Source: a virus
Strand: one strand, 5' to 3'
IMG/VR virus record: IMGVR_UViG_3300028829_002723
Coordinates: 1-20,542 of that record
DNA length: 20,542 nt
A model generated the notes under the pieces. The model saw nothing but the letters and a program-made list of their open reading frames with translations. It searched no databases and was not told where the DNA came from. Made by a program: the position numbers and the translations under genes. Shown here piece by piece: positions 7,147 through 15,694 of the stretch (positions within the stretch are counted from its first letter, which is position 1; the number at the start of each line of letters is the position of its first letter).

Positions 7147-7155
7147 TATAAATAT
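7147..7155 (-). promoter_or_regulatory. ATATTTATA leader motif before the 709-aa gene
   Basis: On the coding (minus) strand ATATTTATA lies 4 bases before the ATG, in a 54-base gap (7143-7196) that also holds a related GTATTTATT copy and a weak 6-base inverted repeat (TTTACT/AGTAAA). Similar motifs precede the genes starting at 606 and 8896. It may be a promoter element or an AT-rich translation leader. Confidence 0.25.
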
Positions 7156-7196
7156 CTTTATTTCTTATTTACTAATAAATACTCCTAAGTAAACAT

Positions 7197-8660
7197 TTAA
7201 TAGGAATTAATCGCATTTGTTGCAATTGTTATTGGTATTATCTCACTATACGCAATACTTTGTATAATGTCATTTGTAATTGTAACATAATCTTTAATAT
7301 TTGTTACTCTATAATATATTTCCGTGCCAACAGTTCCAGAGATAGTAGTATCTATAGAATATCCATTAGTCGCAACTATATAACTTGTTTCTGCACTACT
7401 AATTTGACTAGTCATAGCTTTGTCTGATGCAAACTCAAGAATAAACTTACCATTCACCACTGTTGGTGGGTTCTGGATTGACCAGTATATTGTTGGGTAT
7501 GTGGTGTTAACACTATCAACAAGGTCCGCACTTTGATTATATGCAACAGTTATAATGTCACCAACTAAGATAGTACCGATTAAAATCAGACGCTTCGGAT
7601 TTGATATTGATTGGTAATAATCAATACCATTAGCTAGGGTAGCACCATTTACCATTAATAATATACTGTCAGAACTAGTTGGGTTAAGTTCTAAGAATAC
7701 TTCATACTGACTAGTTGTCGTATTATAATATATAGTATTTGTACCCTCACCATCAGTTGCACCACTAGTGATTGATGTGACATCGATTACTTCACTTTTT
7801 AAACCATTACCACCAGTAGTACTGGTAGAATATATAAATGTAACAATATCAGTACTCTTGGTTTCAGCTGACATTGTAATTGTATATGGTAAAGTACCAG
7901 CACTATATTGACCAACCGTATAATCAAGACCTTTAGCCATAACCAACCCATTAACAGTAACAATGAAATCACCAGATATATCAGATGATATAATAAAATA
8001 TGTCTGACCATCTGTTGGTATTATTACTTGTTGGAGAAGGACATTTATTGGTGTATCATTAGCTCCGAACGGGTCAAATAATGGTGTATCAGCATGTCTA
8101 GAAATTGACATATAAAAATCCTTATTTGAATTATATAAACCATATTCATCACCAGTCTTGTATAGTGATGTGTCGTTTCTATAACCTAGTCTACTAGCAA
8201 ATTCAGTACAAACTTCATGTGTAAATGAATTTTTAATTAAGTATTCACCGTCTATATCTAGTCTACTAATATCAATCGTTTCTGTGGTTGCACTACCAGT
8301 AGTGTCAGTAAAAGCAGACCATGGAATTTCATCTGAAATATATTGTGGTGATGTGTTGAATAAACCACTGTTTAAATCTAACTTATGAACTTCATATCTA
8401 AATGTTGTATCAGTATCTGATATTGATTCTGTATTAGCTGTTATTGTGAACCCTAAATCTATTGTTGTTGCTGTTGTTATAATATGTATAGACGTATCAG
8501 CACTGGTTACCCCAGTGACAATTTGGTCGGCACCAATCATATCAAATGACGGACCTTCAAATACACAAAAGTCAGAACTAGTATTAACATTTAAAATGTC
8601 TTTATTTCTAACCCCTTGGTATGCTGTTTGAATATATATGTTATTTTCAAAGTAACTCAT
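7197..8660 (-). CDS. Tail fibre/baseplate protein with two VNG beta repeats (487 aa)
   Basis: Two copies of a beta module common in phage fibre and receptor-binding proteins are visible. The first (about 218-278) has DFIVTVNGLVMAKGLDYTVG and ends in DIVTFIYS. The second (about 320-377) has SILLMVNGATLANGIDYYQS and ends in DIITVAYN. The pattern 'V.VNG..L..G.DY...... DiitV.Y' is shared. The C-terminal 100 residues (WSIQNPP...IYYRVTNIKDY) resemble a fibronectin-III-like beta sandwich, though weakly. The N-terminal 200 residues are unrecognised and are a likely attachment region. The start ATG overlaps the stop of the 78-residue gene as TAATG, so translation is probably coupled. No enzymatic motif was seen. 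A structural role on the virion is a fair inference from composition, repeats and neighbours. Confidence 0.6.
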   Translation of the reverse strand: MSYFENNIYIQTAYQGVRNKDILNVNTSSDFCVFEGPSFDMIGADQIVTGVTSADTSIHIITTATTIDLGFTITANTESISDTDTTFRYEVHKLDLNSGLFNTSPQYISDEIPWSAFTDTTGSATTETIDISRLDIDGEYLIKNSFTHEVCTEFASRLGYRNDTSLYKTGDEYGLYNSNKDFYMSISRHADTPLFDPFGANDTPINVLLQQVIIPTDGQTYFIISSDISGDFIVTVNGLVMAKGLDYTVGQYSAGTLPYTITMSAETKSTDIVTFIYSTSTTGGNGLKSEVIDVTSITSGATDGEGTNTIYYNTTTSQYEVFLELNPTSSDSILLMVNGATLANGIDYYQSISNPKRLILIGTILVGDIITVAYNQSADLVDSVNTTYPTIYWSIQNPPTVVNGKFILEFASDKAMTSQISSAETSYIVATNGYSIDTTISGTVGTEIYYRVTNIKDYVTITNDIIQSIAYSEIIPITIATNAINSY

Positions 8661-8896
8661 TAATATGATATATCTAGTGTAATGTATTCTGTTTTATTTT
8701 TAAGACCAAACGTTGGTGGTGGAGTTAAATCCGTAACTATTGGAGCGTATCTGAAATCTTGTAAGAATGCTTCAAAACTTCCTAACTTGATATAATCTTC
8801 TTGTCCATAGTAACCCTCAACCGACCTAATTAATTTAGTGGTTGTCTCGAAATTATCTAGTATTGAACCCTCAATGTTTTGTATTAATTTTGGCAT
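8660..8896 (-). CDS. Small virion-module protein of unknown function (78 aa)
   Basis: A complete 78-residue frame starts MPKLIQNIEGSILDNFETTT and has a mostly helical N-terminal half, a loop rich in Pro (TDLTPPPTFG, residues 56-65) and a short C-terminal strand (KTEYITLDISY). No family is recognised. It is real rather than spurious because it exactly fills the space between its neighbours: 15 bases after the 241-residue gene and a TAATG overlap with the 487-residue gene. A small connector or chaperone for the adjacent fibre proteins is possible, but only context supports this. Confidence 0.55.
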   Translation of the reverse strand: MPKLIQNIEGSILDNFETTTKLIRSVEGYYGQEDYIKLGSFEAFLQDFRYAPIVTDLTPPPTFGLKNKTEYITLDISY

Positions 8897-8899
8897 ATC

Positions 8900-8908
8900 T
8901 ATAAATAT
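8900..8908 (-). promoter_or_regulatory. ATATTTATA leader motif before the 78-aa gene
   Basis: On the minus strand ATATTTATA fills most of the 15-base gap between two genes and ends 3 bases before the ATG. With so little room an AT-rich ribosome-binding leader is more likely than a promoter. It matches the motif at 7147-7155. Confidence 0.22.
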
Positions 8909-8911
8909 CTA

Positions 8912-9637
8912 TTAAGTTGATTGAAATACTTGTATGTCACCATTATTTCTAGTTGAGTCACCAGTAGTATCACTACCACTAACCGTTATGCTACCAACAA
9001 ACTCTGAACCTACATTTATTTGCCATGCACTAACACCAGTACAAACTTCAACCGCTGTCGTTGTTGTAACAGTTGTTGCTGTGGTATCTGTAGTACCTGT
9101 AGACACAAGGTCTTCTACTGGGTTAGGTAATGTTGTTATTGTAACTTCAACATCGTTTGTTGTACCACTTGTTGGACTTGGGAATTCACCATCGATGAAA
9201 CTTGGGTCTGCACAAGTGAAAAGACTATATTTTTTGTATTTAAATTTCTGTTGGTCAAAGATTGTATTACCATATACATATGTTGAACCCCATATGGTTG
9301 TTGATGGGACCACTTGTTCAATAAGGTCAACCCAATATGTACCAACCAATTCTGAGAACCTAATCATATCAGAATAGTCAAATTGTGAACTCAATGTATC
9401 ACAATAATCAGTACTATTCATATATCTCTCATATAACAACTTAAGTGTTGGGTAACTAGACATAGTCTTCCAACCCGAAACATCTATTAGTTCGGTTGAA
9501 ACGATATCCTTGAATTCCTTAAGTGTGGTCATTGTATCTAAATCAGTAGACAATAAATCATCTAAGTTTACACCCAAATCACCACAAGACTCAAATTTCT
9601 CGTTAGTTAACGTTATTACAGTTTTACAATTACCCAT
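8912..9637 (-). CDS. Putative baseplate/fibre adaptor protein (241 aa)
   Basis: The first 145 residues are compact and partly helical. A segment YPTLKLLYERYM (62-73) is followed by IRFSELVGTYWVDLIEQVVP (92-111) and a Trp/Tyr-rich strand region (TIWGSTYVYGN, 114-124). A linker of very high Thr content (about 157-195, including TTDTTATTVTTTT) leads to a short Cys-containing C-terminal beta unit. I know of no named family for it. The layout of globular anchor, extended linker and end domain, placed directly after the repeat-fibre gene, suggests a protein that connects a fibre to the baseplate or that is exposed at the virion surface. The ATG at 9637 lies 5 bases after the preceding stop with an A-rich leader. 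Confidence 0.5.
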   Translation of the reverse strand: MGNCKTVITLTNEKFESCGDLGVNLDDLLSTDLDTMTTLKEFKDIVSTELIDVSGWKTMSSYPTLKLLYERYMNSTDYCDTLSSQFDYSDMIRFSELVGTYWVDLIEQVVPSTTIWGSTYVYGNTIFDQQKFKYKKYSLFTCADPSFIDGEFPSPTSGTTNDVEVTITTLPNPVEDLVSTGTTDTTATTVTTTTAVEVCTGVSAWQINVGSEFVGSITVSGSDTTGDSTRNNGDIQVFQST

Positions 9638-9642
9638 TTATT

Positions 9643-10725
9643 TTATTGTTTAATCATTAATATACCAGCAGCATCTAAAGGAGACGCACCAGCACCAGTC
9701 GTTTGATAAACCATACCTATAGTAAGACCACCAACCCCAGCAGCTGCATCGTCAGCATAAGATGGACAGTTTACAATATTTAAGTCTGGTACATATACCA
9801 TATCAGCTGTAGTACCAGTTATATCACTACCACCTAATACAACTGAATTAGTTGCACCTGTTGTGATGTGGTTATCAGTACCACCTAGTATTGCTGAATA
9901 ATCACTATATACACCCAGCCCAGTTGTAGTAGAATAAAAATGAACAAATGATTCATTACCATCAGCAACACCTCTACGACCACCAGCATGTGAAGCAACA
10001 CCATTAGCTTCTGTGAAATACCCCTCAGCATGTGATTGGTTTCCATTTGCTATTGTAGTAAGACCTTCTGCATGAGCATTAGGTCCACTAGCTATAGTAC
10101 CTTGACCCTCAGCATGTGCTGCAAAATTACTAGTTATTGTATTAAGACCCTCAGCATGTGAATTAGTTCCACCAGCTATAGTTCCACTACCCTCAGCATG
10201 TGATGTAGTACCACTAGCTGTCGTACCGTCACCCTCAGCATGTGATGCGGTACCACTAGCTTGAGTACCATTACCCTCAGCGTGTGATGCGGTACCAGAA
10301 GCTATTGTGTTAACCCCCTCAGCGTGTGATGTGGTACCAGTTGCTAGGGTGGTGTCACCTTCTGCATGTGAATTAGGTCCACTAGCTATAGTAGTGTTAC
10401 CTTCGGCATGTGATGCAGTACCACTTGCTTTTGTACTATCATTCTCAGCATGTGAATAATTACCAGTCGCCCTAGTTAAATTACCTTCCGCAACTGAATA
10501 ATCACCTGTTGATACCGTACCACCACTTATTGTTTTTACTGAACCAGTACCTGTAGAACCAGAGGTCCAATACGAAACCCCATAATATTCAGATAATCCA
10601 CTTAAAGGTATTTTGAATGATGTACCTTCTGCACTGTCAGTAGTATCACTTACATCCACCATGTGAATTACATCATTACCAGCTGGTGTTCCACTAAATG
10701 CGTCTTGACCTGTTAATTTTCCCAT
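9643..10725 (-). CDS. Trimeric tail fibre with YadA-head-like SHAEG repeats (360 aa)
   Basis: Residues 77-258 are thirteen uninterrupted 14-residue repeats of the type SHAEGxxTxASGxx. This is the YadA/Hep_Hag head repeat, which folds as a trimeric left-handed beta-roll in adhesins and phage fibres. It is followed by YSAILGGTDNHITTGATNSV (277-296), a related capping repeat. The C-terminus DDAAAGVGGLTIGMVYQTTG (325-344) resembles the ends of many phage fibres. The N-terminus MGKLTGQDAFSGTPAGNDVI (1-20) is the probable virion-attachment part. The consensus His and Glu recur every 14 residues, so they should line up as ladders along the roll; ten of thirteen repeats carry the intact HAEG. The protein most likely binds a host surface polysaccharide or protein. 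The ATG at 10725 has an A-rich leader typical of Bacteroidota. It belongs to the leftward virion operon. Confidence 0.8.
   Translation of the reverse strand: MGKLTGQDAFSGTPAGNDVIHMVDVSDTTDSAEGTSFKIPLSGLSEYYGVSYWTSGSTGTGSVKTISGGTVSTGDYSVAEGNLTRATGNYSHAENDSTKASGTASHAEGNTTIASGPNSHAEGDTTLATGTTSHAEGVNTIASGTASHAEGNGTQASGTASHAEGDGTTASGTTSHAEGSGTIAGGTNSHAEGLNTITSNFAAHAEGQGTIASGPNAHAEGLTTIANGNQSHAEGYFTEANGVASHAGGRRGVADGNESFVHFYSTTTGLGVYSDYSAILGGTDNHITTGATNSVVLGGSDITGTTADMVYVPDLNIVNCPSYADDAAAGVGGLTIGMVYQTTGAGASPLDAAGILMIKQ
9952..10497 (-). repeat. Thirteen tandem 42-base repeats within the fibre gene
   Basis: Codons 77-258 are 13 x 42 bases with no insertions or deletions. The copies are similar but not identical in DNA, with a core seen on the plus strand as CCCTCAGCATGTGA and variants. 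The inner copies (133-174) are closest to each other. Such an array can change length by recombination or slippage in steps of 14 residues without breaking the frame. Confidence 0.92.
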
Positions 10726-10753
10726 TTTATTTCTATTTTTCTATTTTTTTATT
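10726..10753 (-). promoter_or_regulatory. A-rich translation leader of the SHAEG fibre gene
   Basis: The 28 bases before the ATG contain only A, T and two G on the coding strand, with a repeated AAAAATAGAAA pattern and no Shine-Dalgarno GGAGG. This is the usual form of strong start regions in Bacteroidota and their phages, where A-rich leaders replace the anti-SD pairing. It supports the host assignment. Confidence 0.45.
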
Positions 10754-12898
10754 TTAATTAAATTCATATGGTGTATCATCTTGGAATAAGAAATCTTCAC
10801 CATCTTGGAAGTTCTTAATACAAAGAGTTGTGATATCCAATGTTAAATCAACCTTAAATGTTTCATTTAAATAATTAACACCCTCACAATCTACCACGTC
10901 AGTAAATATAACCTCAGTAGCACCACTTGTAAATTCTAACCCTAATGTTGCAGCAATCCCACTCAACTCAATAAGATACTCTTGTTGTGTTGGTGTATCT
11001 GTGATTCCAGTACTAACATAGAATGAATCGTTACTATAAATAGTCTCACATCCCAAACTAACATCTATACCCCAAATAGTATCTACAGTACACCCACTTT
11101 GGAAGTCTGGCTCACATGCTAACGTTTGTGCTGAAAGTATTGCACCAAAATCATAATCTGTAGACGCAGTTACTGATGTAGTACCAGTTGTACAGTCTAA
11201 TAGACATGGGTTATCCTTAACATAACAATATAAATCTTGTTCTATTGCATTGGCTGGGTTGATATCTAAATCAACTTCTTTACTATTTATTGCAAGTCTA
11301 TAATCCTTAATATTATATCCAGTACCCCTTAATTTAAGGTCGAACTCTCTTTTCTCAGCGTCTTCATTAGTAAGCCATGATTTCTTATTGTCACAAACCC
11401 TTACCAAGTCAAAACTTGGACACTTGTTAATTCTAATGGTAGTACTTTCAGTGTTACTACATTCCTTATTCATTTCGATTCTATCGATTAGGATACCTAA
11501 ATCAAAACAACAATCGTTAATCTTAAGTGATATCTTAATCTCTTGATTCGTAATTCCAGAAATAATTGCTGGGTCAGTTATGTTAATGTCTGCCCCAAGC
11601 CATTCTGAATTAAATGATGTATTTACTAAGTCTACCAATTCAGAATTAGTTTCAAAAATACCAGTTAAGTCTCCAGTTGCATTTATGTCATCAACCAACC
11701 CACCTTCAATAACCTCACATATGTTGTTAGTTTCTGAACCACTAATATAAAATCCAGTTTTACCATTAGCAGATAATAAATAATCTAAGAGATTATCTTC
11801 ACCAATATTAAATATTGTTTCTTCATAAACCGTTGTTGATACTGGTGTGTTAGCTGGTGATGGATAATCAATAACCTCTAATGTCATAGAAACATTAAGA
11901 GTTTCCAACATTTCTAAGAATGTATTACAATTAGTATCACCAATTAAGGTTGCTATTTGAATCTGAATTTCATCACATTCATTTGTAAGTGTTATTATCT
12001 CTTCTTGAGTTTCAGTTATTTGAGTTATTATTTCTTGTCTAGTCGTAACACTAACATCACAAGTACCTATAAGGTCACCACTTCCATTATCTAAATCAAG
12101 AAGTGCATCAACATCAACACATGTATATAGTGAAGTGTTCACACCCTCTGATGCAAACCAAGTATCATAATTTACAGTCCCTAAAATTGTATTCCAAGCA
12201 GTTAAACCATTAGGTGTTAAACAATATGTTACTATTCCATATTCACTTATTGGGAATGCGTTAGGTGGTAATAATGAATTGAATCCACCAACAGTTTTTT
12301 GTGTTTCATGAACTTCATGTTCTGGGTCTTTTATAATTTCACTACACTGAATAACATATGGTGTATTACTCAATTCAGTAGTCAACGAAATAAGATTAAC
12401 CTCAAGTGTACTTACCAATGTAGATATTTCTTCACATCTACCACTTAATTGGAAAACCAATGCTTGAGTATCACCATCTAAGGTAAATAATTGATTTGCT
12501 TGTAGTGCATCATATATAATATCACAATCAAGATTAAATAAATAATCAAATTTAACATTTAATATACAGTCCTCACCATTATCACCGTCAACATCAAAGA
12601 TAACCCCAGCATTACCATTTGGATTTAATACTAATTGATATGGTTTATTATCTTCATCACAACCAGCACCCCATCTACATTGTTGTTCGTTAAAATCAAA
12701 CGTATACGATGGATTAAGCGTCTCGCAACACTCTTTAGTCAATGGTCTGTAACTACCATCATTATTATATACTGATACAGACCCGTCAGAATTCTCATTT
12801 ACAATTCCACCAGTATCTACCACAGCATCACTAGTTTGACAACCAATTGGTCCATCATGACCACTACCATCTTTATTATGTGGAAAAAAATACCCCAT
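10754..12898 (-). CDS. Large Cys-rich virion protein with two coiled coils (714 aa)
   Basis: This protein of unknown fold contains 28 Cys, including pairs CC57-58 and CC463-464, spread along its whole length, which is high for a phage tail protein. Two heptad-like helices are visible: about 155-177 (ISTLVSTLEVNLISLTTELS) and 287-318 (TRQEIITQITETQEEIITLT and following), suggesting oligomeric coiled coils. The C-terminal third has a compact segment SFDLVRVCDNKKSWLTNEDA (495-514) followed by a region with many acidic and hydrophobic strands. There is no enzyme motif and no signal peptide. It lies between the tail-protein-I-like gene, which it overlaps as TAATG, and the SHAEG fibre gene. A fibre shaft or baseplate-peripheral protein is plausible. 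The Cys residues could bind metal or form disulfides once outside the cell; the sequence does not tell which. Confidence 0.55.
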   Translation of the reverse strand: MGYFFPHNKDGSGHDGPIGCQTSDAVVDTGGIVNENSDGSVSVYNNDGSYRPLTKECCETLNPSYTFDFNEQQCRWGAGCDEDNKPYQLVLNPNGNAGVIFDVDGDNGEDCILNVKFDYLFNLDCDIIYDALQANQLFTLDGDTQALVFQLSGRCEEISTLVSTLEVNLISLTTELSNTPYVIQCSEIIKDPEHEVHETQKTVGGFNSLLPPNAFPISEYGIVTYCLTPNGLTAWNTILGTVNYDTWFASEGVNTSLYTCVDVDALLDLDNGSGDLIGTCDVSVTTRQEIITQITETQEEIITLTNECDEIQIQIATLIGDTNCNTFLEMLETLNVSMTLEVIDYPSPANTPVSTTVYEETIFNIGEDNLLDYLLSANGKTGFYISGSETNNICEVIEGGLVDDINATGDLTGIFETNSELVDLVNTSFNSEWLGADINITDPAIISGITNQEIKISLKINDCCFDLGILIDRIEMNKECSNTESTTIRINKCPSFDLVRVCDNKKSWLTNEDAEKREFDLKLRGTGYNIKDYRLAINSKEVDLDINPANAIEQDLYCYVKDNPCLLDCTTGTTSVTASTDYDFGAILSAQTLACEPDFQSGCTVDTIWGIDVSLGCETIYSNDSFYVSTGITDTPTQQEYLIELSGIAATLGLEFTSGATEVIFTDVVDCEGVNYLNETFKVDLTLDITTLCIKNFQDGEDFLFQDDTPYEFN

Positions 12899-15690
12899 TA
12901 TTTTGTATCGTTATTATCGTAATATGTATCGTTATTTACTTCTAAACCATCTACATTCATGTATTGATTATCACATGGTAATTGACCTCCAGCCATACCA
13001 AGAAACAATGTTTCTAAGAAACTAGTTGTTGCACCAGTTGGTGGTGTTGGGTTATTAGTAGTTGGAAAGAATAATTGTATTGACCATTCTAATGTATCAC
13101 CATCTTGTGATAAATAATAATATGTGTTATTATTATTTATGTCATTAAGACCGTTTTTAGTTAACATACAACCAGTACCTGTATTAGGTGAGTTAAATGT
13201 ATCTATAACATCAGTAACTGGTACTGTAAAGTTAATTGGACATGAACATGATGTTGGTACAATATTCGTTTTGTCACCGTTTGGTTTAACAAACACTAAA
13301 AATGGGTTTGGGTGTGGTGGAATTAAAAATAAATTCTTACCAGAAGTTTCTATGGTCCAATTACATGTAGCTGAACATCCACATGAATCAGTTTTACAAC
13401 ATACATAACCACAATTCACCAATGGAGTTGGTTTTGGTGTCACACCAACTGGAAAGCTATAATCACCGAAATCCTCATAGAATAATGGTGCACCACCGTA
13501 AGAACGACAACATTCTGTACTAGCATATATACTAGTATATGTTTGTGGTAATATATTACCTTCTACATCGTAAGTGTTATATATAAATGTAAACCAACCG
13601 TTCTCTGGGTCAATAACTACTTGACCACCTAATTTACCTCTACAGTCAATTGTTAATTTTTCTGAACTACATGTAGTATTAATTAATAATGCGTAATCAT
13701 CCTCATCAACCTCACATCCACAATCACTTATTTCAGATGCTGTTGGGAATGGGTCTGGTACCTTTGTTGTTGTCACAACAACACAATCCGAAATGTCAAC
13801 ACCGTCTGATGTAACATCAACGAAGTAATCACCATCATATTCATTTACAGTACCAGATTCATAATTGGTAAATAAGTTACTTGAATCAGTTGTTACTGTT
13901 GTAGATGAAACTGTAGTTGCACTAAAATTTGGAATCAAACAATTAAATTGATTCATAAATGCCGCACCACCATCGTATGGTCCAACATGTGGATTGTTAC
14001 CACTTGTAATGTCTATTGTTGCACCAGAACCAGCGGTTTGTCTAAACCAAAGACCACCCTTTTGGAAATACATGTCTGGGTTATTATTTTTAATTCTTGG
14101 GTAACCATCAGAATCTAAATTATATAAACTAATATCAGTATCTAAATTATTAGCCTCTAGTAATGTTTTAAATAAGTCAACATCAATTTTATCCTTAGCA
14201 AGGTATATAAACTCATTAAAGTTAATAAGACCATCTGGTGCCCCAATAAATTTAAATAAGAACTCTACGGACTTCCTAGCACCCTTAGATTTCCAAAGCC
14301 AAGGAGTATTAAGGATAATCCTTCTCCACATTTCAACCTCAGCTTCAACTGCTGTATAACCCCTACTCATTCCAGAATATGTAGATTCAGATGATGTCAC
14401 ATAGTTAGCTAATAGGTCATTTTCGAGTACAGATGAAACAAGACCCCAACCAAGTGTTTTAGCTAAATATTTAAGAACAGCATTTGGTGTATTGTCAACT
14501 TCGTTATATGTTACAGTGTTTGCATATTGAATCCCATCAATATATCGTTTAACTTCGTCATATTCTCTACCGTAAATCTTAAGAGTTTTATTCATTCTCT
14601 GACTCTCGGTTTCTACTATACCACCATCACAAGTCTGTACCGTATCAAAATCTGAGATTGCCTCAGCTGTTAAGAAACGAACCATAAGGTTGGTTTTGTT
14701 TTCATCGAAGTTAGTTGAAATGTTGATTAAATCTTCAGCAAATGAAATATATTCTGATGAATTAAAGTCAATATTATAACCATCAGATACGGGCCATGTA
14801 AGGGTATTTGTAGTTGATATAATCGTACCCATCTCATTTCTCTTTGGAACCTTATATACTGATGTATATTTAGGTGTTGTCAATCTATTTAATAGATTAG
14901 CCTCAAAGTCTGGTAATTCTGTATAAAATGTTTCTTCTTTTAGTTTATTTGGTTTAATATGATAATTAATTGTTGATGTAGTACCAGTTATACCACTAAA
15001 TGGATTACCCTTTACGGTTAAATATATATAATCATCAGTAAGATTTGTAGAACCTGTGAAATCTAAAACAGCATATTCTATGTTGTCATTTAACACACTA
15101 TAACTTAAATAATTAACAGATAAGTTACGCATATCATTTCCATTGCTAAATCCATCCACAACAATCCCGTTTTTTAAGAAGTTGATTTGGTATTGGTTTC
15201 TAATTACATTCGTATCTACCTTGAAAGTGGATGTGTCAATAATCGTATCGTATATGTAGTCTTCAACTGTAAGATTGGTTAGATTATCATCGATAATCGA
15301 GTTCATATATATTGAAGCTGGCCACTTGGTAATAATACTTTCAAGTGATACTCTAACATACTCCAACATACTACCAAAATAAGCATAATTACAAAGATTA
15401 GTCTTATCTAATTTTAATTCAACCTCAGCATTATTAAGAAATACATCAGTTTCTTCAACCGTTAAATTAAGATTACAAAGGTTATTAAAATTACTAAACT
15501 TATTTGTCGTAAATATCTTACTTGGTTTAGCGTCAAGTGTAGTGGTTATTGCAAAATTACCTAAGGTAAATAGAGAATCACCCCCAGTGGATTGATTACC
15601 CACTAAGTCATTCGAAAAATTTCTATATTCTATGTTACCATTAAATACTTGTTTCGTTGCGTATCCTACTACCTTAACCTTATTACCCAT
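12898..15690 (-). CDS. Baseplate protein with tail-protein-I-like core and Cys-rich C-terminus (930 aa)
   Basis: The central part (about 375-495) resembles the phage tail protein I / baseplate-wedge type. YDEVKRYIDGIQYANTVTYN (377-396) is followed by NAVLKYLAKTLGW (403-415), then EMWRRIILNTPWLWKSKGAR (453-472) and SVEFLFKFIGAP (474-485). This follows the family pattern of 'L..LA..LG', 'R..I..... . ..KGT' and a closing helix ending in a Gly. The first 340 residues are beta-rich and unrecognised. The last 350 residues hold 19 of the 22 Cys, with a cluster at 760-776 (CGYVCCKTDSCGC). This suggests a wedge core fused to external metal-binding or disulfide-rich domains. The ATG at 15690 is 4 bases after the preceding stop and the gene ends in a TAATG overlap with the 714-residue gene. 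The structural role is fairly likely; the gpI relation is from remembered patterns. Confidence 0.6.
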   Translation of the reverse strand: MGNKVKVVGYATKQVFNGNIEYRNFSNDLVGNQSTGGDSLFTLGNFAITTTLDAKPSKIFTTNKFSNFNNLCNLNLTVEETDVFLNNAEVELKLDKTNLCNYAYFGSMLEYVRVSLESIITKWPASIYMNSIIDDNLTNLTVEDYIYDTIIDTSTFKVDTNVIRNQYQINFLKNGIVVDGFSNGNDMRNLSVNYLSYSVLNDNIEYAVLDFTGSTNLTDDYIYLTVKGNPFSGITGTTSTINYHIKPNKLKEETFYTELPDFEANLLNRLTTPKYTSVYKVPKRNEMGTIISTTNTLTWPVSDGYNIDFNSSEYISFAEDLINISTNFDENKTNLMVRFLTAEAISDFDTVQTCDGGIVETESQRMNKTLKIYGREYDEVKRYIDGIQYANTVTYNEVDNTPNAVLKYLAKTLGWGLVSSVLENDLLANYVTSSESTYSGMSRGYTAVEAEVEMWRRIILNTPWLWKSKGARKSVEFLFKFIGAPDGLINFNEFIYLAKDKIDVDLFKTLLEANNLDTDISLYNLDSDGYPRIKNNNPDMYFQKGGLWFRQTAGSGATIDITSGNNPHVGPYDGGAAFMNQFNCLIPNFSATTVSSTTVTTDSSNLFTNYESGTVNEYDGDYFVDVTSDGVDISDCVVVTTTKVPDPFPTASEISDCGCEVDEDDYALLINTTCSSEKLTIDCRGKLGGQVVIDPENGWFTFIYNTYDVEGNILPQTYTSIYASTECCRSYGGAPLFYEDFGDYSFPVGVTPKPTPLVNCGYVCCKTDSCGCSATCNWTIETSGKNLFLIPPHPNPFLVFVKPNGDKTNIVPTSCSCPINFTVPVTDVIDTFNSPNTGTGCMLTKNGLNDINNNNTYYYLSQDGDTLEWSIQLFFPTTNNPTPPTGATTSFLETLFLGMAGGQLPCDNQYMNVDGLEVNNDTYYDNNDTK

Positions 15691-15694
15691 TTAA

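Noticed and set aside
7147-7156. TATAAATAT on the plus strand as a T4-type late promoter
   Set aside because: It would point away from the virion genes into a region with no plus-strand gene; the AT content makes chance matches common.
8934-9377. 147-residue plus-strand open frame opposite the 241-residue gene
   Set aside because: It is the complement of a Thr-rich coding stretch, giving Val/Ser/Thr-rich low-complexity sequence, and has no leader or neighbours on its strand.
9952-10497. Regular 42-base spacing that could suggest a CRISPR-like array
   Set aside because: There is no separate repeat and spacer; the whole unit is coding and gives a known 14-residue fibre repeat in frame.
13124-13408. 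94-residue plus-strand open frame inside the 930-residue gene
   Set aside because: Antisense shadow of the Cys-rich coding region with no independent evidence.
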